Shown here in pieces: positions 1-7,292 of a stretch of 64,000 nucleotides of DNA. Positions within the stretch are counted from its first letter, which is position 1, and every line of letters begins with the position of its first letter. The stretch is taken from positions 2,356,001 to 2,420,000 of the forward strand of contig OY760226.1 of NCBI GenBank assembly GCA_963663395.1. The letters are read 5' to 3'. Origin of the DNA: Azophilus sp963663395. Its GTDB lineage: Bacteria > Pseudomonadota > Gammaproteobacteria > Pseudomonadales > Azotimanducaceae. The notes beneath the pieces were generated by a model. It made no database searches and had not been told where the DNA came from. It saw only the letters and a program-made list of their open reading frames with translations. The position numbers and the translations under genes were made by a program.

Positions 1-206
1 TCGATGCCCTCGATCAGGGCGATGCCGAAGTCCCCGTAGTCGATGCACCAGATCTTCATGCTGCTGTCCGGATCGCCCGGGCGTGCGTCGTCGATGCGCT
101 TGATGAGCCTGCCGCCCTCGACCTCGATGTGGAACCAGGCCCACTTTTCGATGTTGCCGGCGGCGACGGCGTAGGAGACGTGATCGATTTTCTTGAGGTG
201 CGGCAC
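1..206 (-). CDS. VOC-family dioxygenase, HPPD-like N-terminus (partial)
   Basis: This is the 5' part of a minus-strand gene that leaves the window at base 1; about 68 residues are visible. It starts at a GTG (206) with a good GGAGG ribosome site at 213-217. The peptide begins VPHLKKIDHVSYAV, the usual opening of a vicinal-oxygen-chelate domain with its metal-binding His, and continues with MKIWCIDYGDFGIALIEGI. This fits the 4-hydroxyphenylpyruvate dioxygenase (tyrosine catabolism) branch, but other VOC dioxygenases begin the same way. It is divergent from an Lrp/AsnC-type regulator, a common arrangement for amino-acid catabolic genes. The family call is fairly safe; the exact substrate is not. 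Confidence 0.6.
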   Translation of the reverse strand, partial: MPHLKKIDHVSYAVAAGNIEKWAWFHIEVEGGRLIKRIDDARPGDPDSSMKIWCIDYGDFGIALIEGI

Positions 207-288
207 GGGATGCCTCCGATTGGCGCTACGGTTGGCACCAGTTTAGGAAATGCCGGGCGCTGGGTGCGTGAAACTTCTCTTGCCCAAG

Positions 289-317
289 ACTACGATTGAT
301 CAAAATAATCCCGTAGT
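289..317. promoter_or_regulatory. Inverted repeat in divergent promoter, candidate Lrp/AsnC operator
   Basis: ACTACG (289-294) and CGTAGT (312-317) form a perfect inverted repeat around an AT-rich centre (ATTGATCAAAATAATCC). It lies between the divergent dioxygenase and regulator genes. The half-site centres are about two helical turns apart, as expected for an Lrp-type dimer. Its role in autoregulation and control of the dioxygenase is inferred. Confidence 0.4.
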
Positions 318-328
318 ATTTCGATTTT

Positions 329-808
329 GTGCAGGATTACTGCAAAGTGGATAGATTTGACGCGGATATACTTCATGAGCTCGAGCGCGATGGCCGCATC
401 AGTTGGGTGAGGCTGGCGGAACGGGTGAATCTCTCTCCCAGCGCCTGCCAGAGGCGTGTGGAGTCCTTGCGGTCGAACGGCGTTGTCGAGCGCTTTACGG
501 TTCGCCTCAACGAAGCGGCCCTGGGGCAGGGCGTGAAGGCCTTCGTGTCCGTGCGCATCGACCGCCAGGATCCCGCGATCGCCCGGGAGTTCCGGAACTG
601 GGTCGCGGGCCATCCGCGCGTCCAGACCTGCCACATGGTCTCCGGGGCCGAGGACTTCGTACTCGAAGTCGTAGCCCCGAACCTCGGGTCGTTCGGGGAA
701 TTTCTCGACGGCGAACTGCTGGGCCTGCCGGCCGTGAAGGATGCATCGTCTTCGATCGTGCTCGGCCAGGTGAAGTCGAGGCAGACGGCCATCTCGTTGG
801 ACCGCTGA
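329..808 (+). CDS. Lrp/AsnC-family transcriptional regulator
   Basis: A 159-aa protein of typical Lrp/AsnC length. The N-terminal winged helix-turn-helix spans about residues 8-60 (DADILHELERDGRISWVRLA, then LSPSACQRRVESL as recognition helix). The C-terminal RAM-like ligand domain carries VQTCHMVSGAEDFVLEVVA, the family's conserved turn that binds amino acids. The start used is GTG 329; a second GTG at 347 begins directly at the conserved DRFDADIL and is equally possible. It is divergent from the HPPD-like gene, so it probably controls that pathway in response to an aromatic amino acid (inference). Confidence 0.85.
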   Translation: MQDYCKVDRFDADILHELERDGRISWVRLAERVNLSPSACQRRVESLRSNGVVERFTVRLNEAALGQGVKAFVSVRIDRQDPAIAREFRNWVAGHPRVQTCHMVSGAEDFVLEVVAPNLGSFGEFLDGELLGLPAVKDASSSIVLGQVKSRQTAISLDR

Positions 809-924
809 CACACATCTGGAACATCCGGTCGGCCCGCCTGGCCGAAGCGGGCGAATGAGCGCCGCGCAGCCGGTGGATTCACGGCTTGGCCGTCACTGGC
901 GCTGGAATGGGGTAGCATGAGCGC

Positions 925-1296
925 ATGTTGACGTTCGTGCTCGTATTCGGCCTGGTCATCGCCGGCGTAGGGATTTTCGGCATCGGCTGGCCCGCGCAGA
1001 TGACGCGCATGATCGGGCGCGTGACTTTCACGAACCGGCTGCGCTACGTTGCCGCGGTCTTTCGGCTGGCGGTGGGCGCGATTCTCTACCTGGTCGCGGA
1101 GCAGACCGACTTTCCCCTGACCATGCAGATTCTGGCCGGATTTTCCGTGCTCTCCGGTGTAGTGGTTCTGTTCATCAGCCACACCACGCTGCAGTTGTGG
1201 ATGGACAGGGTGCCGGGCTGGCCCGCCTGGGCGATGCGCGGAATCAGCCTGCTGGCGTTGCTGCTTGGTGGGTTTCTTGTCGTCGCGGCCATCTGA
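925..1296 (+). CDS. Small four-helix membrane protein, unknown function
   Basis: A 123-aa hydrophobic protein with about four predicted membrane segments: residues 3-22, 45-60, 68-88 and 104-122. A basic cytoplasmic-type loop with RMIGRVTFTNRLRYVAA lies between the first two. No catalytic or ligand motif is visible and I do not recognise a named family. It lies between the Lrp-type regulator and the ferredoxin-like gene on the same strand, with 31 bases to the next start, so cotranscription with that gene is possible. Confidence 0.6.
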   Translation: MLTFVLVFGLVIAGVGIFGIGWPAQMTRMIGRVTFTNRLRYVAAVFRLAVGAILYLVAEQTDFPLTMQILAGFSVLSGVVVLFISHTTLQLWMDRVPGWPAWAMRGISLLALLLGGFLVVAAI

Positions 1297-1327
1297 CCGC
1301 GCCTGAGTTTTCTGTTTCAATGATTCG

Positions 1328-2194
1328 ATGAACGAGCGCGTCTACTGTTGCGAGGCGAATCCGGCCGAGCCGATGCTGGGCACCGCGGACGAGGTGGATG
1401 TCTGGCTGCTGCTGGAGTATCGGCCGGTCTGGAGAGCGAAGGCCGTCGCCGACAATGACCTGAGCGAGAGCGTGCGGCAGTGGCTGTCGGAAGGCATGGT
1501 TGCGTTGCAGGAGGCGGGGCTGAAGGTTCGCCCGCAGATGGTCCGGCAGCCGGAAATCGACCGTTCCGATACGCGCCTGCTGTTGCATCACGAAGGCGTG
1601 CTGCGCGAGTTCGCGTCCGGCGAGGCGGGTTACGACGACCTGATTCGGACGCCCATCGAGAATCTGGTGGCAAACCCCTCGCTCGGCGCGCCTGTCGACG
1701 ACGCGCAATATTTCGTCTGCACCAACGGTCAGCGCGACCTTTGCTGCGCCCGGTTCGGCTTGCCTGCGTACGCAAAGCTGCGGGAACTGGTTGGCGAGCG
1801 TGCCTGGCAGACCACGCACCTTGGCGGCCACCGTTTCGCGCCAAACGTCCTGGTGCTGCCCCAAGGTGTGCTGTATGGACGGGTTGACCCCGGAGGCATG
1901 GAGAAATTCGTCCGGCAGACAGAAGTAGGAGAGGTGCCCATTGCCAATCTGCGCGGGCGTTCCTGCTACCCAAAGCAGGTGCAGGCGGCCGAGGGGTTCG
2001 CTGCCGGTGCAGGCCTGAAGCTACTGAATGTCGAGGAAAACGAGAACCGGTCAGCGGTCACATTCACAGGTTCGCCGGAGAACCTGACGGTAGAAGTGCG
2101 GATGTCGGGGGAGCCGCACTGGATTACCGCCAGTTGCGGCGACGAACAAACCAAGGCGGTTTATCCGTTCGTTCGGGTCGACGCATCCGCCTGA
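1328..2194 (+). CDS. Sucrase/ferredoxin-like (thioredoxin-fold [2Fe-2S]) protein
   Basis: A 288-aa protein of the sucrase/ferredoxin-like family, whose members adopt a thioredoxin-like fold and bind a [2Fe-2S] cluster. Key motifs are CTNGQRDLCCARFGLPAY near residue 130 and THLGGHRFAPNVLVLP near residue 164, which together supply the Cys and His residues conserved in the family. An N-terminal CCEAN motif (residues 7-11) is also typical. The likely role is electron transfer or redox chemistry in the cytoplasm; the name sucrase is historical and no sugar activity is implied. The last third (about 195-288) is less conserved. Confidence 0.8.
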   Translation: MNERVYCCEANPAEPMLGTADEVDVWLLLEYRPVWRAKAVADNDLSESVRQWLSEGMVALQEAGLKVRPQMVRQPEIDRSDTRLLLHHEGVLREFASGEAGYDDLIRTPIENLVANPSLGAPVDDAQYFVCTNGQRDLCCARFGLPAYAKLRELVGERAWQTTHLGGHRFAPNVLVLPQGVLYGRVDPGGMEKFVRQTEVGEVPIANLRGRSCYPKQVQAAEGFAAGAGLKLLNVEENENRSAVTFTGSPENLTVEVRMSGEPHWITASCGDEQTKAVYPFVRVDASA

Positions 2195-2370
2195 CCGGGC
2201 TTGCGCGATATTCGACCTCTTCGCAACCATCGAGATCCCGGACCGCGCCTGTTCGCACAGGCAGCAGATCGAATCCCTCGACATCAAATCGTACTTGCCT
2301 CCAGGTACGTTTCGGATGGTTGTTTTTTCCGATGCCCGTTGCGCGGTGACGGCGTCGTTCATGGTTGCGC

Positions 2371-2787
2371 TCACGGCTGCAAAAGCACTTGGAAGCCGGC
2401 CTGGGCGAAGTGGCGGTCGCTGGTCAGTGCCGCAATGAGGCCGAGAGACTGCATGACCAGGAAGCTGACGCAGTCGGTGAAGGACCATGCCTTGTCGGAG
2501 TGGCGCATACAGAACAGCCGTGCTTCATTGAAGCGCTCGGACGTCGTCCACTCGATACGCATTGCGGAGGAATTGTCGATGGCGTCGAACAACGGTGCGA
2601 TGAGTTCGCCGTGGCCTCTCGCTTTCAACAGCGTAACCGCTTCGTCGAGCACATAGTCGGTGGTGACGAATCGACCTTGGCTCCGCGCGGACCGAGCCAT
2701 GTAGTCTGCTGCGGCCGTGTGCATGCTGTCCTTGTGCACCAGCAGCGAATAGAAACCACTGGTATCCACAAATGTTTCATTGGCCAT
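2371..2787 (-). CDS. PIN-domain ribonuclease toxin (VapC-like)
   Basis: A 138-aa PIN-domain protein. The acidic metal-binding residues can be placed: D8 in FVDTSGFY, E49 in DYVLDEAV, D105 in SFTDCVSF and D124 in TSDRHFA. Such toxins cut RNA when released from the antitoxin. The start chosen is ATG 2787; a longer frame begins upstream but overlaps the antitoxin out of frame. It overlaps the antitoxin end by 11 bases, the usual translational coupling of antitoxin-toxin pairs. The target RNA cannot be told from sequence. Confidence 0.85.
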   Translation of the reverse strand: MANETFVDTSGFYSLLVHKDSMHTAAADYMARSARSQGRFVTTDYVLDEAVTLLKARGHGELIAPLFDAIDNSSAMRIEWTTSERFNEARLFCMRHSDKAWSFTDCVSFLVMQSLGLIAALTSDRHFAQAGFQVLLQP

Positions 2788-3013
2788 AGACGATGGCGTC
2801 CATTTCCTCGTTGGTGAGGGGGGCGCCCTGGTCAACGGACAGTTCCGCCAGGCGATAAATGGGGTCATCGGCGGGGGTGGCTGACTCGGTAAAGGGTTCC
2901 AGCCGGGCCGCTGGCCGTCCGCGATAGGTCAACACCAGCCGCTCGCCCCGGCCAACCCGTTGCAGAATGCCTTCAGCGTCGCGCCGCAACTCCACCATGG
3001 AGACTGTTGCCAT
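2777..3013 (-). CDS. Phd/YefM-type antitoxin
   Basis: A 78-aa antitoxin. The N-terminal half, MATVSMVELRRDAEGILQRV followed by GERLVLTYRGRPAARLEPF, is the Phd/YefM DNA-binding fold. The acidic C-terminal tail would wrap the toxin. It is the first gene of the pair and overlaps the PIN toxin. A perfect inverted repeat directly upstream (3020-3040) is the probable autoregulatory operator. Confidence 0.85.
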   Translation of the reverse strand: MATVSMVELRRDAEGILQRVGRGERLVLTYRGRPAARLEPFTESATPADDPIYRLAELSVDQGAPLTNEEMDAIVYGQ

Positions 3014-3019
3014 TGGAGT

Positions 3020-3040
3020 TTAACTTGAAGTTTAAGTTAA
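3020..3040. promoter_or_regulatory. Toxin-antitoxin operator, 7-bp inverted repeat
   Basis: TTAACTT (3020-3026) and AAGTTAA (3034-3040) are perfect inverted arms with a 7-base spacer, ending 7 bases before the antitoxin start on the minus strand. The position matches autoregulation by the Phd-type antitoxin (inference). Confidence 0.5.
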
Positions 3041-3135
3041 TGTTGAATCATACGCTCTTGTCCGGTGGCTGCAAGCGGTAGCAGGCTTTGGACGGCAGAG
3101 GCCGATGTGGCGAGTTATCCAGACTTATCCATGGT

Positions 3136-3149
3136 TGAATAATTATTCA
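3136..3149. promoter_or_regulatory. 14-bp perfect palindrome upstream of ATPase gene
   Basis: TGAATAATTATTCA is a perfect palindrome in an AT-rich patch 20 bases before the ATPase start. TTATCCA occurs twice just before it. It is a likely operator or part of the promoter; no clear -35/-10 pair was found and the ATPase start lacks an obvious ribosome site. Confidence 0.3.
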
Positions 3150-3169
3150 TCGGCGTCCAAAATTGGCCA

Positions 3170-4297
3170 ATGGCGAAAGATCCCTGGCATTTCGAGCGGC
3201 CCGAATACACGAGGCGTATTCTCACCGTACTTAACGACGGCCCCGCGCCTGCGCTCACCCTGTTCGGCCCCAGGCGAACGGGCAAGACGGAATTCCTGTT
3301 GAAGGACCTCGCCCCGCTGGCGGAATCCGCGGGTCAGCGGGTGATCTACGCGTCGTTCTGGCAGGCTCCGCTATCGCCGCTTGCCGTATTGATCCACGCC
3401 CTGGAACAGGGGCTGGAAAACGCGAGCTTCAGCGATCGGGTTCGCAGCGCCGCGGTTGCGCTCGCCCCCAAGCTGAAACTGTCTGCACCGATTCCCGGAG
3501 CTACCGCCGAAGCGGAAGTCGACCTCAGCGCTCTCCAATCGAGTCCTTCGCCGAATCTGCTGCTCTACCTGGACGACCTGTTCGGGCGGGTTTCACGCAA
3601 GCGCCGTCCCACCATCCTGCTGATGGATGAAGTTCAGGAACTCGCTCGCAGCCGGGACAATGCCCCGTTGGTGGCCGCGCTTCGAACCAGTCTCGACAAG
3701 CGAACCGAGCGCATCAGGACCATCTTCACCGGCTCGAGCCGGGAGGGCCTCGCAGCCATGTTCTCGGCGCGTCAGGCGCCATTCTTTCATTTCGCAACGC
3801 CCATCGAATTGCCACCGCTTGGGGAAGCGTTCGTCGATCACATGATCACTACGTTTTCCTCGGTCTCCAGGCGCACGCCCAAGCGAGGGGACCTGATCAG
3901 GGCATTCGAGCAGTTGCACGGCAATCCGTACTTCTACCGGCTCTTGATTGACGTGCTGCTCCACTCCCCCGATCTGGTATTGGAGGCTGCAATTGCGACG
4001 GTACGGGACCGAATCGCCGTAGACCTGGGGTACGCAAACGCCTGGCTTTCGTTGCCGCCACTGCATCGCGGTGTGGTCCAGGCTCTTTCGAGCGGCCGGA
4101 AGCATCCGTACAGCGAGGCGTTTCGGCGCGCGGTGGGAGCCTATGCGGGGGAGGAGCCCCCAACGCCTGGAAAAGTGCAGGCTGCGCTGAAGCGGTTGCA
4201 GCGATCGGGCCAGGTGGATACGCATACCGGGGATTGGACGCTGGTCGATCCGGAGTTCGCAGCCTGGGTTCGGGAGTACGGAGAGAAGGCTTCCTGA
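3170..4297 (+). CDS. AAA/P-loop ATPase, archaeal-ATPase-like (STAND-related)
   Basis: A 375-aa predicted cytoplasmic ATPase. Walker A is GPRRTGKT at residues 33-40; Walker B is ILLMDEVQEL near residue 150. It is followed by a sensor-type segment (IFTGSSREGL) and a helical lid (PLGEAFVDHMITTF, then FEQLHGNPYFYRLLIDVL). The C-terminal part (about 300-375) resembles a winged helix. This layout is that of the ATPases that open with FGPRRTGKT, often small NTPases with a C-terminal wHTH. The cellular role is unknown. It stands alone between a toxin-antitoxin pair and a convergent acyltransferase. Confidence 0.7.
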   Translation: MAKDPWHFERPEYTRRILTVLNDGPAPALTLFGPRRTGKTEFLLKDLAPLAESAGQRVIYASFWQAPLSPLAVLIHALEQGLENASFSDRVRSAAVALAPKLKLSAPIPGATAEAEVDLSALQSSPSPNLLLYLDDLFGRVSRKRRPTILLMDEVQELARSRDNAPLVAALRTSLDKRTERIRTIFTGSSREGLAAMFSARQAPFFHFATPIELPPLGEAFVDHMITTFSSVSRRTPKRGDLIRAFEQLHGNPYFYRLLIDVLLHSPDLVLEAAIATVRDRIAVDLGYANAWLSLPPLHRGVVQALSSGRKHPYSEAFRRAVGAYAGEEPPTPGKVQAALKRLQRSGQVDTHTGDWTLVDPEFAAWVREYGEKAS

Positions 4298-4316
4298 GCG
4301 GAAATCCACCACATCC

Positions 4317-5147
4317 CTAGTCGCTGCCGGACGTTCCGCACTGCACCGCTCCGGCGGCCATCTCCACCGCAACGAAGTGCCGGATGCTCTCGGTGAGTTG
4401 CCTGATATCGCCTGCCGGTTCGATGGGCGAGCCGATTGCGATGCGATACCGTTTTCCCGCCTTGTTCAGCAGCTCCCGGAACAGGGTCATGTCTTTCAAT
4501 TCCGTATTGATGGCGTACAGCAGGTAGTAGAAGAGCGAATTCCGCCCGACGACATGCATGGGCACGATGGGGCAGGCGTACCGTTGTGCGAGGTTTACCG
4601 GGGCGGTCACCCATTCCCTTTCCACCAGTCCGCGCAGCGTGGGCCGGGCCAGCCGCCCCGAGGGAAAGATGATGACCAGCTTGCCGTCCCGGAACGCGCG
4701 CACCATGTAACGCACGGTTTCCTTGTTGCGCGCGTGGCTGCGCCGGTGCTCCATCCATTCCACCGGGATGATGATGTCCGTCATGCCGGGTGCCGCCCGC
4801 ACGGCATCCCGGTTGGCGAACAGGACAACGTCCCGGCGCACTGACCTGATCGCTTCGAATACGGCGAATCCGTCGGCGATGCCGGATGGATGGTTGGCCG
4901 CAACAATGGCCGCGCCGGTTGGCGGTATGAAGTCGAGCCCCGTTACCTCCAGCCTGAGACCGAGCCGTTCGCACATGTAGTCGAATATCTGTTGGCCGGT
5001 CATTGCCTGGACGTGGTCGATCAGTTCCACTGCCTGGCGGTAGCCGATTACGGGATAAAGAAAGCGGCGCACCAGACGCCAGAGCAATGGCCGCTGCATG
5101 AGGGTTTCGGCCCGCTCTTCGATCAGCACGTCGACGATGTGCGGCAT
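4317..5147 (-). CDS. PlsC-type 1-acyl-glycerol-3-phosphate acyltransferase family protein
   Basis: A 276-aa acyltransferase of the LPLAT/hemolysin-like group. The catalytic His-Asp motif is ANHPSGIADG (about residues 88-97), with the one-residue longer spacing seen in the hemolysin-related branch. The substrate-binding block is VIIFPSGRLARPT. A further conserved segment is CPIVPMHVVGRNSLFYYLLY. The protein probably transfers fatty acyl groups to a lysophospholipid or related acceptor at the inner membrane. It converges on the ATPase gene with only 19 bases between. Confidence 0.8.
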   Translation of the reverse strand: MPHIVDVLIEERAETLMQRPLLWRLVRRFLYPVIGYRQAVELIDHVQAMTGQQIFDYMCERLGLRLEVTGLDFIPPTGAAIVAANHPSGIADGFAVFEAIRSVRRDVVLFANRDAVRAAPGMTDIIIPVEWMEHRRSHARNKETVRYMVRAFRDGKLVIIFPSGRLARPTLRGLVEREWVTAPVNLAQRYACPIVPMHVVGRNSLFYYLLYAINTELKDMTLFRELLNKAGKRYRIAIGSPIEPAGDIRQLTESIRHFVAVEMAAGAVQCGTSGSD

Positions 5148-5295
5148 CGGCCTTGTAGTTCCCTTCGGATTGCCGTGTGACTGATACGTTCAGGAATTAG
5201 ATGCTTACGGCGGGGTCGGGTCAAACGCGGGCGATTCGGCCGTCAGGGATGAATCGTTGCTTGCGATATGCCATCAACGCTTGCAAAATGCTTTC

Positions 5296-5532
5296 ATGGC
5301 TGTGCAGATAACGATCCGGGGGGTAGCCGAAGAGGTACGCGATGAGCTTGCGGTGCGAGCCGCACAGCGCCGCCAGTCGATGCAGGAATACTTGCGTGGT
5401 GAACTGGAGCGAATAGCGTCCCGGCCAACGGTCGATGCCTGGCTGCGAGACGTACGCCGGCGCAAGGAAACCTCGGGTACGCGCGTTGAGCCCTCAAGCA
5501 TACTTCGCGCTCGAGATACAGACCGCCGGTGA
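5296..5532 (+). CDS. FitA/ribbon-helix-helix-type antitoxin
   Basis: A 78-aa antitoxin. The start is ATG 5296 (MAVQITIRGV); an earlier in-frame start exists but lacks homology. The N-terminus, VQITIRGVAEEVRDELAVRA followed by QRRQSMQEYLRGELERIA, is the FitA-like ribbon-helix-helix domain that binds DNA and usually autoregulates. The C-terminal tail, which would cover the toxin, is charged. The stop overlaps the GTG start of the PIN toxin by 4 bases. Confidence 0.8.
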   Translation: MAVQITIRGVAEEVRDELAVRAAQRRQSMQEYLRGELERIASRPTVDAWLRDVRRRKETSGTRVEPSSILRARDTDRR

Positions 5533-5930
5533 TTGCCGTCGTCGATGCATCCGTGCTCGTGGCGGCGCTGGTCGGCTCGGGCCGGGAAGGCGAATGGGCG
5601 GAATACGCGCTTGCGCAGGGGGAGTTGGCAGCTCCGGAACTGGTGCAGGTGGAAGTCTGCAACATTCTCCGCCGGCTGCAATTGGCTGGTGAGCTATCCC
5701 GGCTCGAAGCTAACGGTGCGCAAGGTGACCTGCTGAACCTTGGGATGGAATTGTTTCCCTTCCTCCCCTTCGCCGGTCGTGTGTGGGCGTTGCGCGATAA
5801 TCTGACCTGTTACGATGCTTGGTACGTGGCGGTGGCCGAAGCACTCGACTGTCCGCTACTGACGTTGGACAGGAGGCTTTGCCGCGCTACCGGCCCGAGG
5901 TGTGAATTCGTCGTTCCGGCCGACGCTTGA
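5529..5930 (+). CDS. PIN-domain ribonuclease toxin (VapC/FitB-like)
   Basis: A 133-aa PIN protein starting at GTG within a GTGA overlap with the antitoxin stop. Putative catalytic acids are D6 (IAVVDASVLV), E42 (VQVEVCNIL), D96 (TCYDAWYVAVAE) and D114 (LLTLDRRL), all in canonical positions. It is the second PIN pair within 4 kb, but its antitoxin belongs to a different family from the first pair. The RNA target is unknown. Confidence 0.85.
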   Translation: MIAVVDASVLVAALVGSGREGEWAEYALAQGELAAPELVQVEVCNILRRLQLAGELSRLEANGAQGDLLNLGMELFPFLPFAGRVWALRDNLTCYDAWYVAVAEALDCPLLTLDRRLCRATGPRCEFVVPADA

Positions 5931-5973
5931 TTCGCCCAGTCGATTTTTGCACTATGCGCGCCCCTCTTCCCGC

Positions 5974-6050
5974 GCGCTCGTAGCTCAGCTGGACAGAGCA
6001 CTGGGCTTCGAACCCAGGTGTCGGGGGTTCGAATCCTCCCGGGCGCGCCA
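5974..6050 (+). tRNA. tRNA-Arg (anticodon TCG)
   Basis: The 77 bases fold as a full cloverleaf. Acceptor GCGCTCG pairs with CGGGCGC with one G-U. The D arm contains AGCTCAGCTGGACAGAGC. The anticodon stem is CTGGG/CCCAG around loop CTTCGAA, giving TCG. The T loop is TTCGAAT. The discriminator is G and CCA is encoded. It reads CGA and CGG. tRNA-Arg genes are frequent integration sites, and element remnants follow directly downstream. Confidence 0.95.
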
Positions 6051-6893
6051 TAGCCGTTTCGTTTTTTGTGGCATATTCCGGCCAATTTACGCTTTAGTTT
6101 TTCGATATTTCCGGCTAAATTTTCAAGCGAGATCACTGGCGTGATGCGATTTCGCTCCTTTCCCTCCAATGTCTCGTTTGCACATTGGAGGTACTACCGG
6201 AATCCGTCTCAGTCTTTGCTGGCGGATTGGAGTGGCTTGTCCAGAGGTGGCCACGCGGCGGTCTCGTTACTCTATGAGGGACAAATGTTCCCTCTGATCA
6301 GGGTGTTTCACCTACAGGGTTTATTCTGACTGAGAGCTACAAACCGCTGGACGGAGTCATTCTCGATCCAGACGCCCAAGTGCAACAGAGCCTGCGGTTG
6401 CTGTTCGGTACCTTCGACCGCATCGACTCCGCCACCGCCACACCTCCAAAGCAGGTCAGGGCCTCCGAACCCACCGACGACTCGTCAGTTTGGCGTGCCA
6501 GGTGCCCGTACCGCATGCCTGCTCTCGCTGCCCGAGCGAAGGAATGGTGTATTGAAGAAATAAAATATAATTAAATCAAATAGTTGATACGTTTTCCATG
6601 GGGTTGTAATCTGAGTCGACATGCAGGCCGATATTCCAGACGTTCAGTTTGTCGTGCGTGCACGACAAAATCACGCCGCTTGTGTAGAGCGACAACTTCA
6701 ATTCTCTACGGTCTCGCGAACCGTATGCGCGGTAGTCGAGAGAGCCAAGTTGACCGCGAAGGAAAGCTCGCCATCGGCCATGGCCGATCTGTTGGTCTAT
6801 TGCTAGTCCCAATTTCATTTATCCTACTAAGTATTGGTAGTGTCTGCGATCGAATCGATCGATATTGCGGCACACTGAACTTGGGGAGGCTCC
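6051..6893. other. Non-coding stretch downstream of tRNA-Arg, lower GC
   Basis: I see no convincing gene here. The stretch is AT-richer than its surroundings, especially 6541-6600. It holds a 10-bp inverted repeat (6163-6191), a 6-bp one (GAGGGA/TCCCTC, 6276-6294) and a 10-bp palindrome ATCGATCGAT (6854-6863) just upstream of the parB-like gene. It looks like decayed DNA at the edge of an integrated element. Confidence 0.4.
6163..6191. repeat. Perfect 10-bp inverted repeat after tRNA-Arg
   Basis: CCTCCAATGT (6163-6172) and ACATTGGAGG (6182-6191) are perfect inverted arms with a 9-base spacer, 112 bases after the tRNA end. There is no T-run after it, so a terminator is unlikely. A recombinase core site or an operator is possible. 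Confidence 0.5.
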
Positions 6894-7292
6894 ATGGCAG
6901 AAGCATCAACGTCCCGCACAGGACCGGAGGCGCAGCCGGGCAATGACGCTGAGCGCGGCCACATCGAAGCCATCGAGCCGGCAGCGGTTCGCCGTTGGCG
7001 CTTTCACAACCGCGCGGGCTCCGGCATGGACGACCCGTCCCTCGATGATCTGGCCAACTCTATCCGGCGCGACGGGCAACAGCAGCCTGGTCCGGCACGG
7101 CGCCTGCCCCCGGGAGACACGGATCTGGTTGAGGTGACTTTCGGGGGCCGGTGCCTGGAAGCCTGCCGTCTGGCCCACACACCCAAGGCGTCCTACTCGG
7201 CCGGTGGGAGAATCCCCAAAGCGCGCGCGCGGGCAACGGCTTTGCGGCGCGTGTGCACGCCGAGCTTGCCGAAAATCGAGCGCAACCGATAA
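6894..7292 (+). pseudogene. Truncated ParB-like partition protein (N-terminal fragment)
   Basis: The frame starts at ATG 6894 with a strong GGGGAGG ribosome site at 6882-6888. Residues 25-93 match the ParB/Srx N-terminal domain: IEAIEPAAVRRWRFHNR, then DDPSLDDLANSIRRDGQQQP, then a degenerate core FGGRCLEACRLA. Homology stops near base 7175. The remaining 40 codons run antisense into the end of the LuxR gene (stop at 7193) and look like junk. The helix-turn-helix and dimer domains are missing. This is a partition gene cut by the junction with the giant-protein island, so a plasmid or integrative element once lay here (inference). Confidence 0.65.

Noticed and set aside
2051..2488. 145-codon minus-strand frame across the sucrase/ferredoxin gene end
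   Set aside because: It overlaps a well-supported gene end and the PIN toxin end, and shows no family motif.
5974..6050. Second att copy of the tRNA-Arg 3' end inside the window
   Set aside because: I looked for a repeat of the T-arm and acceptor end further along and found none, so the integrated-element idea rests on the parB fragment and context only.
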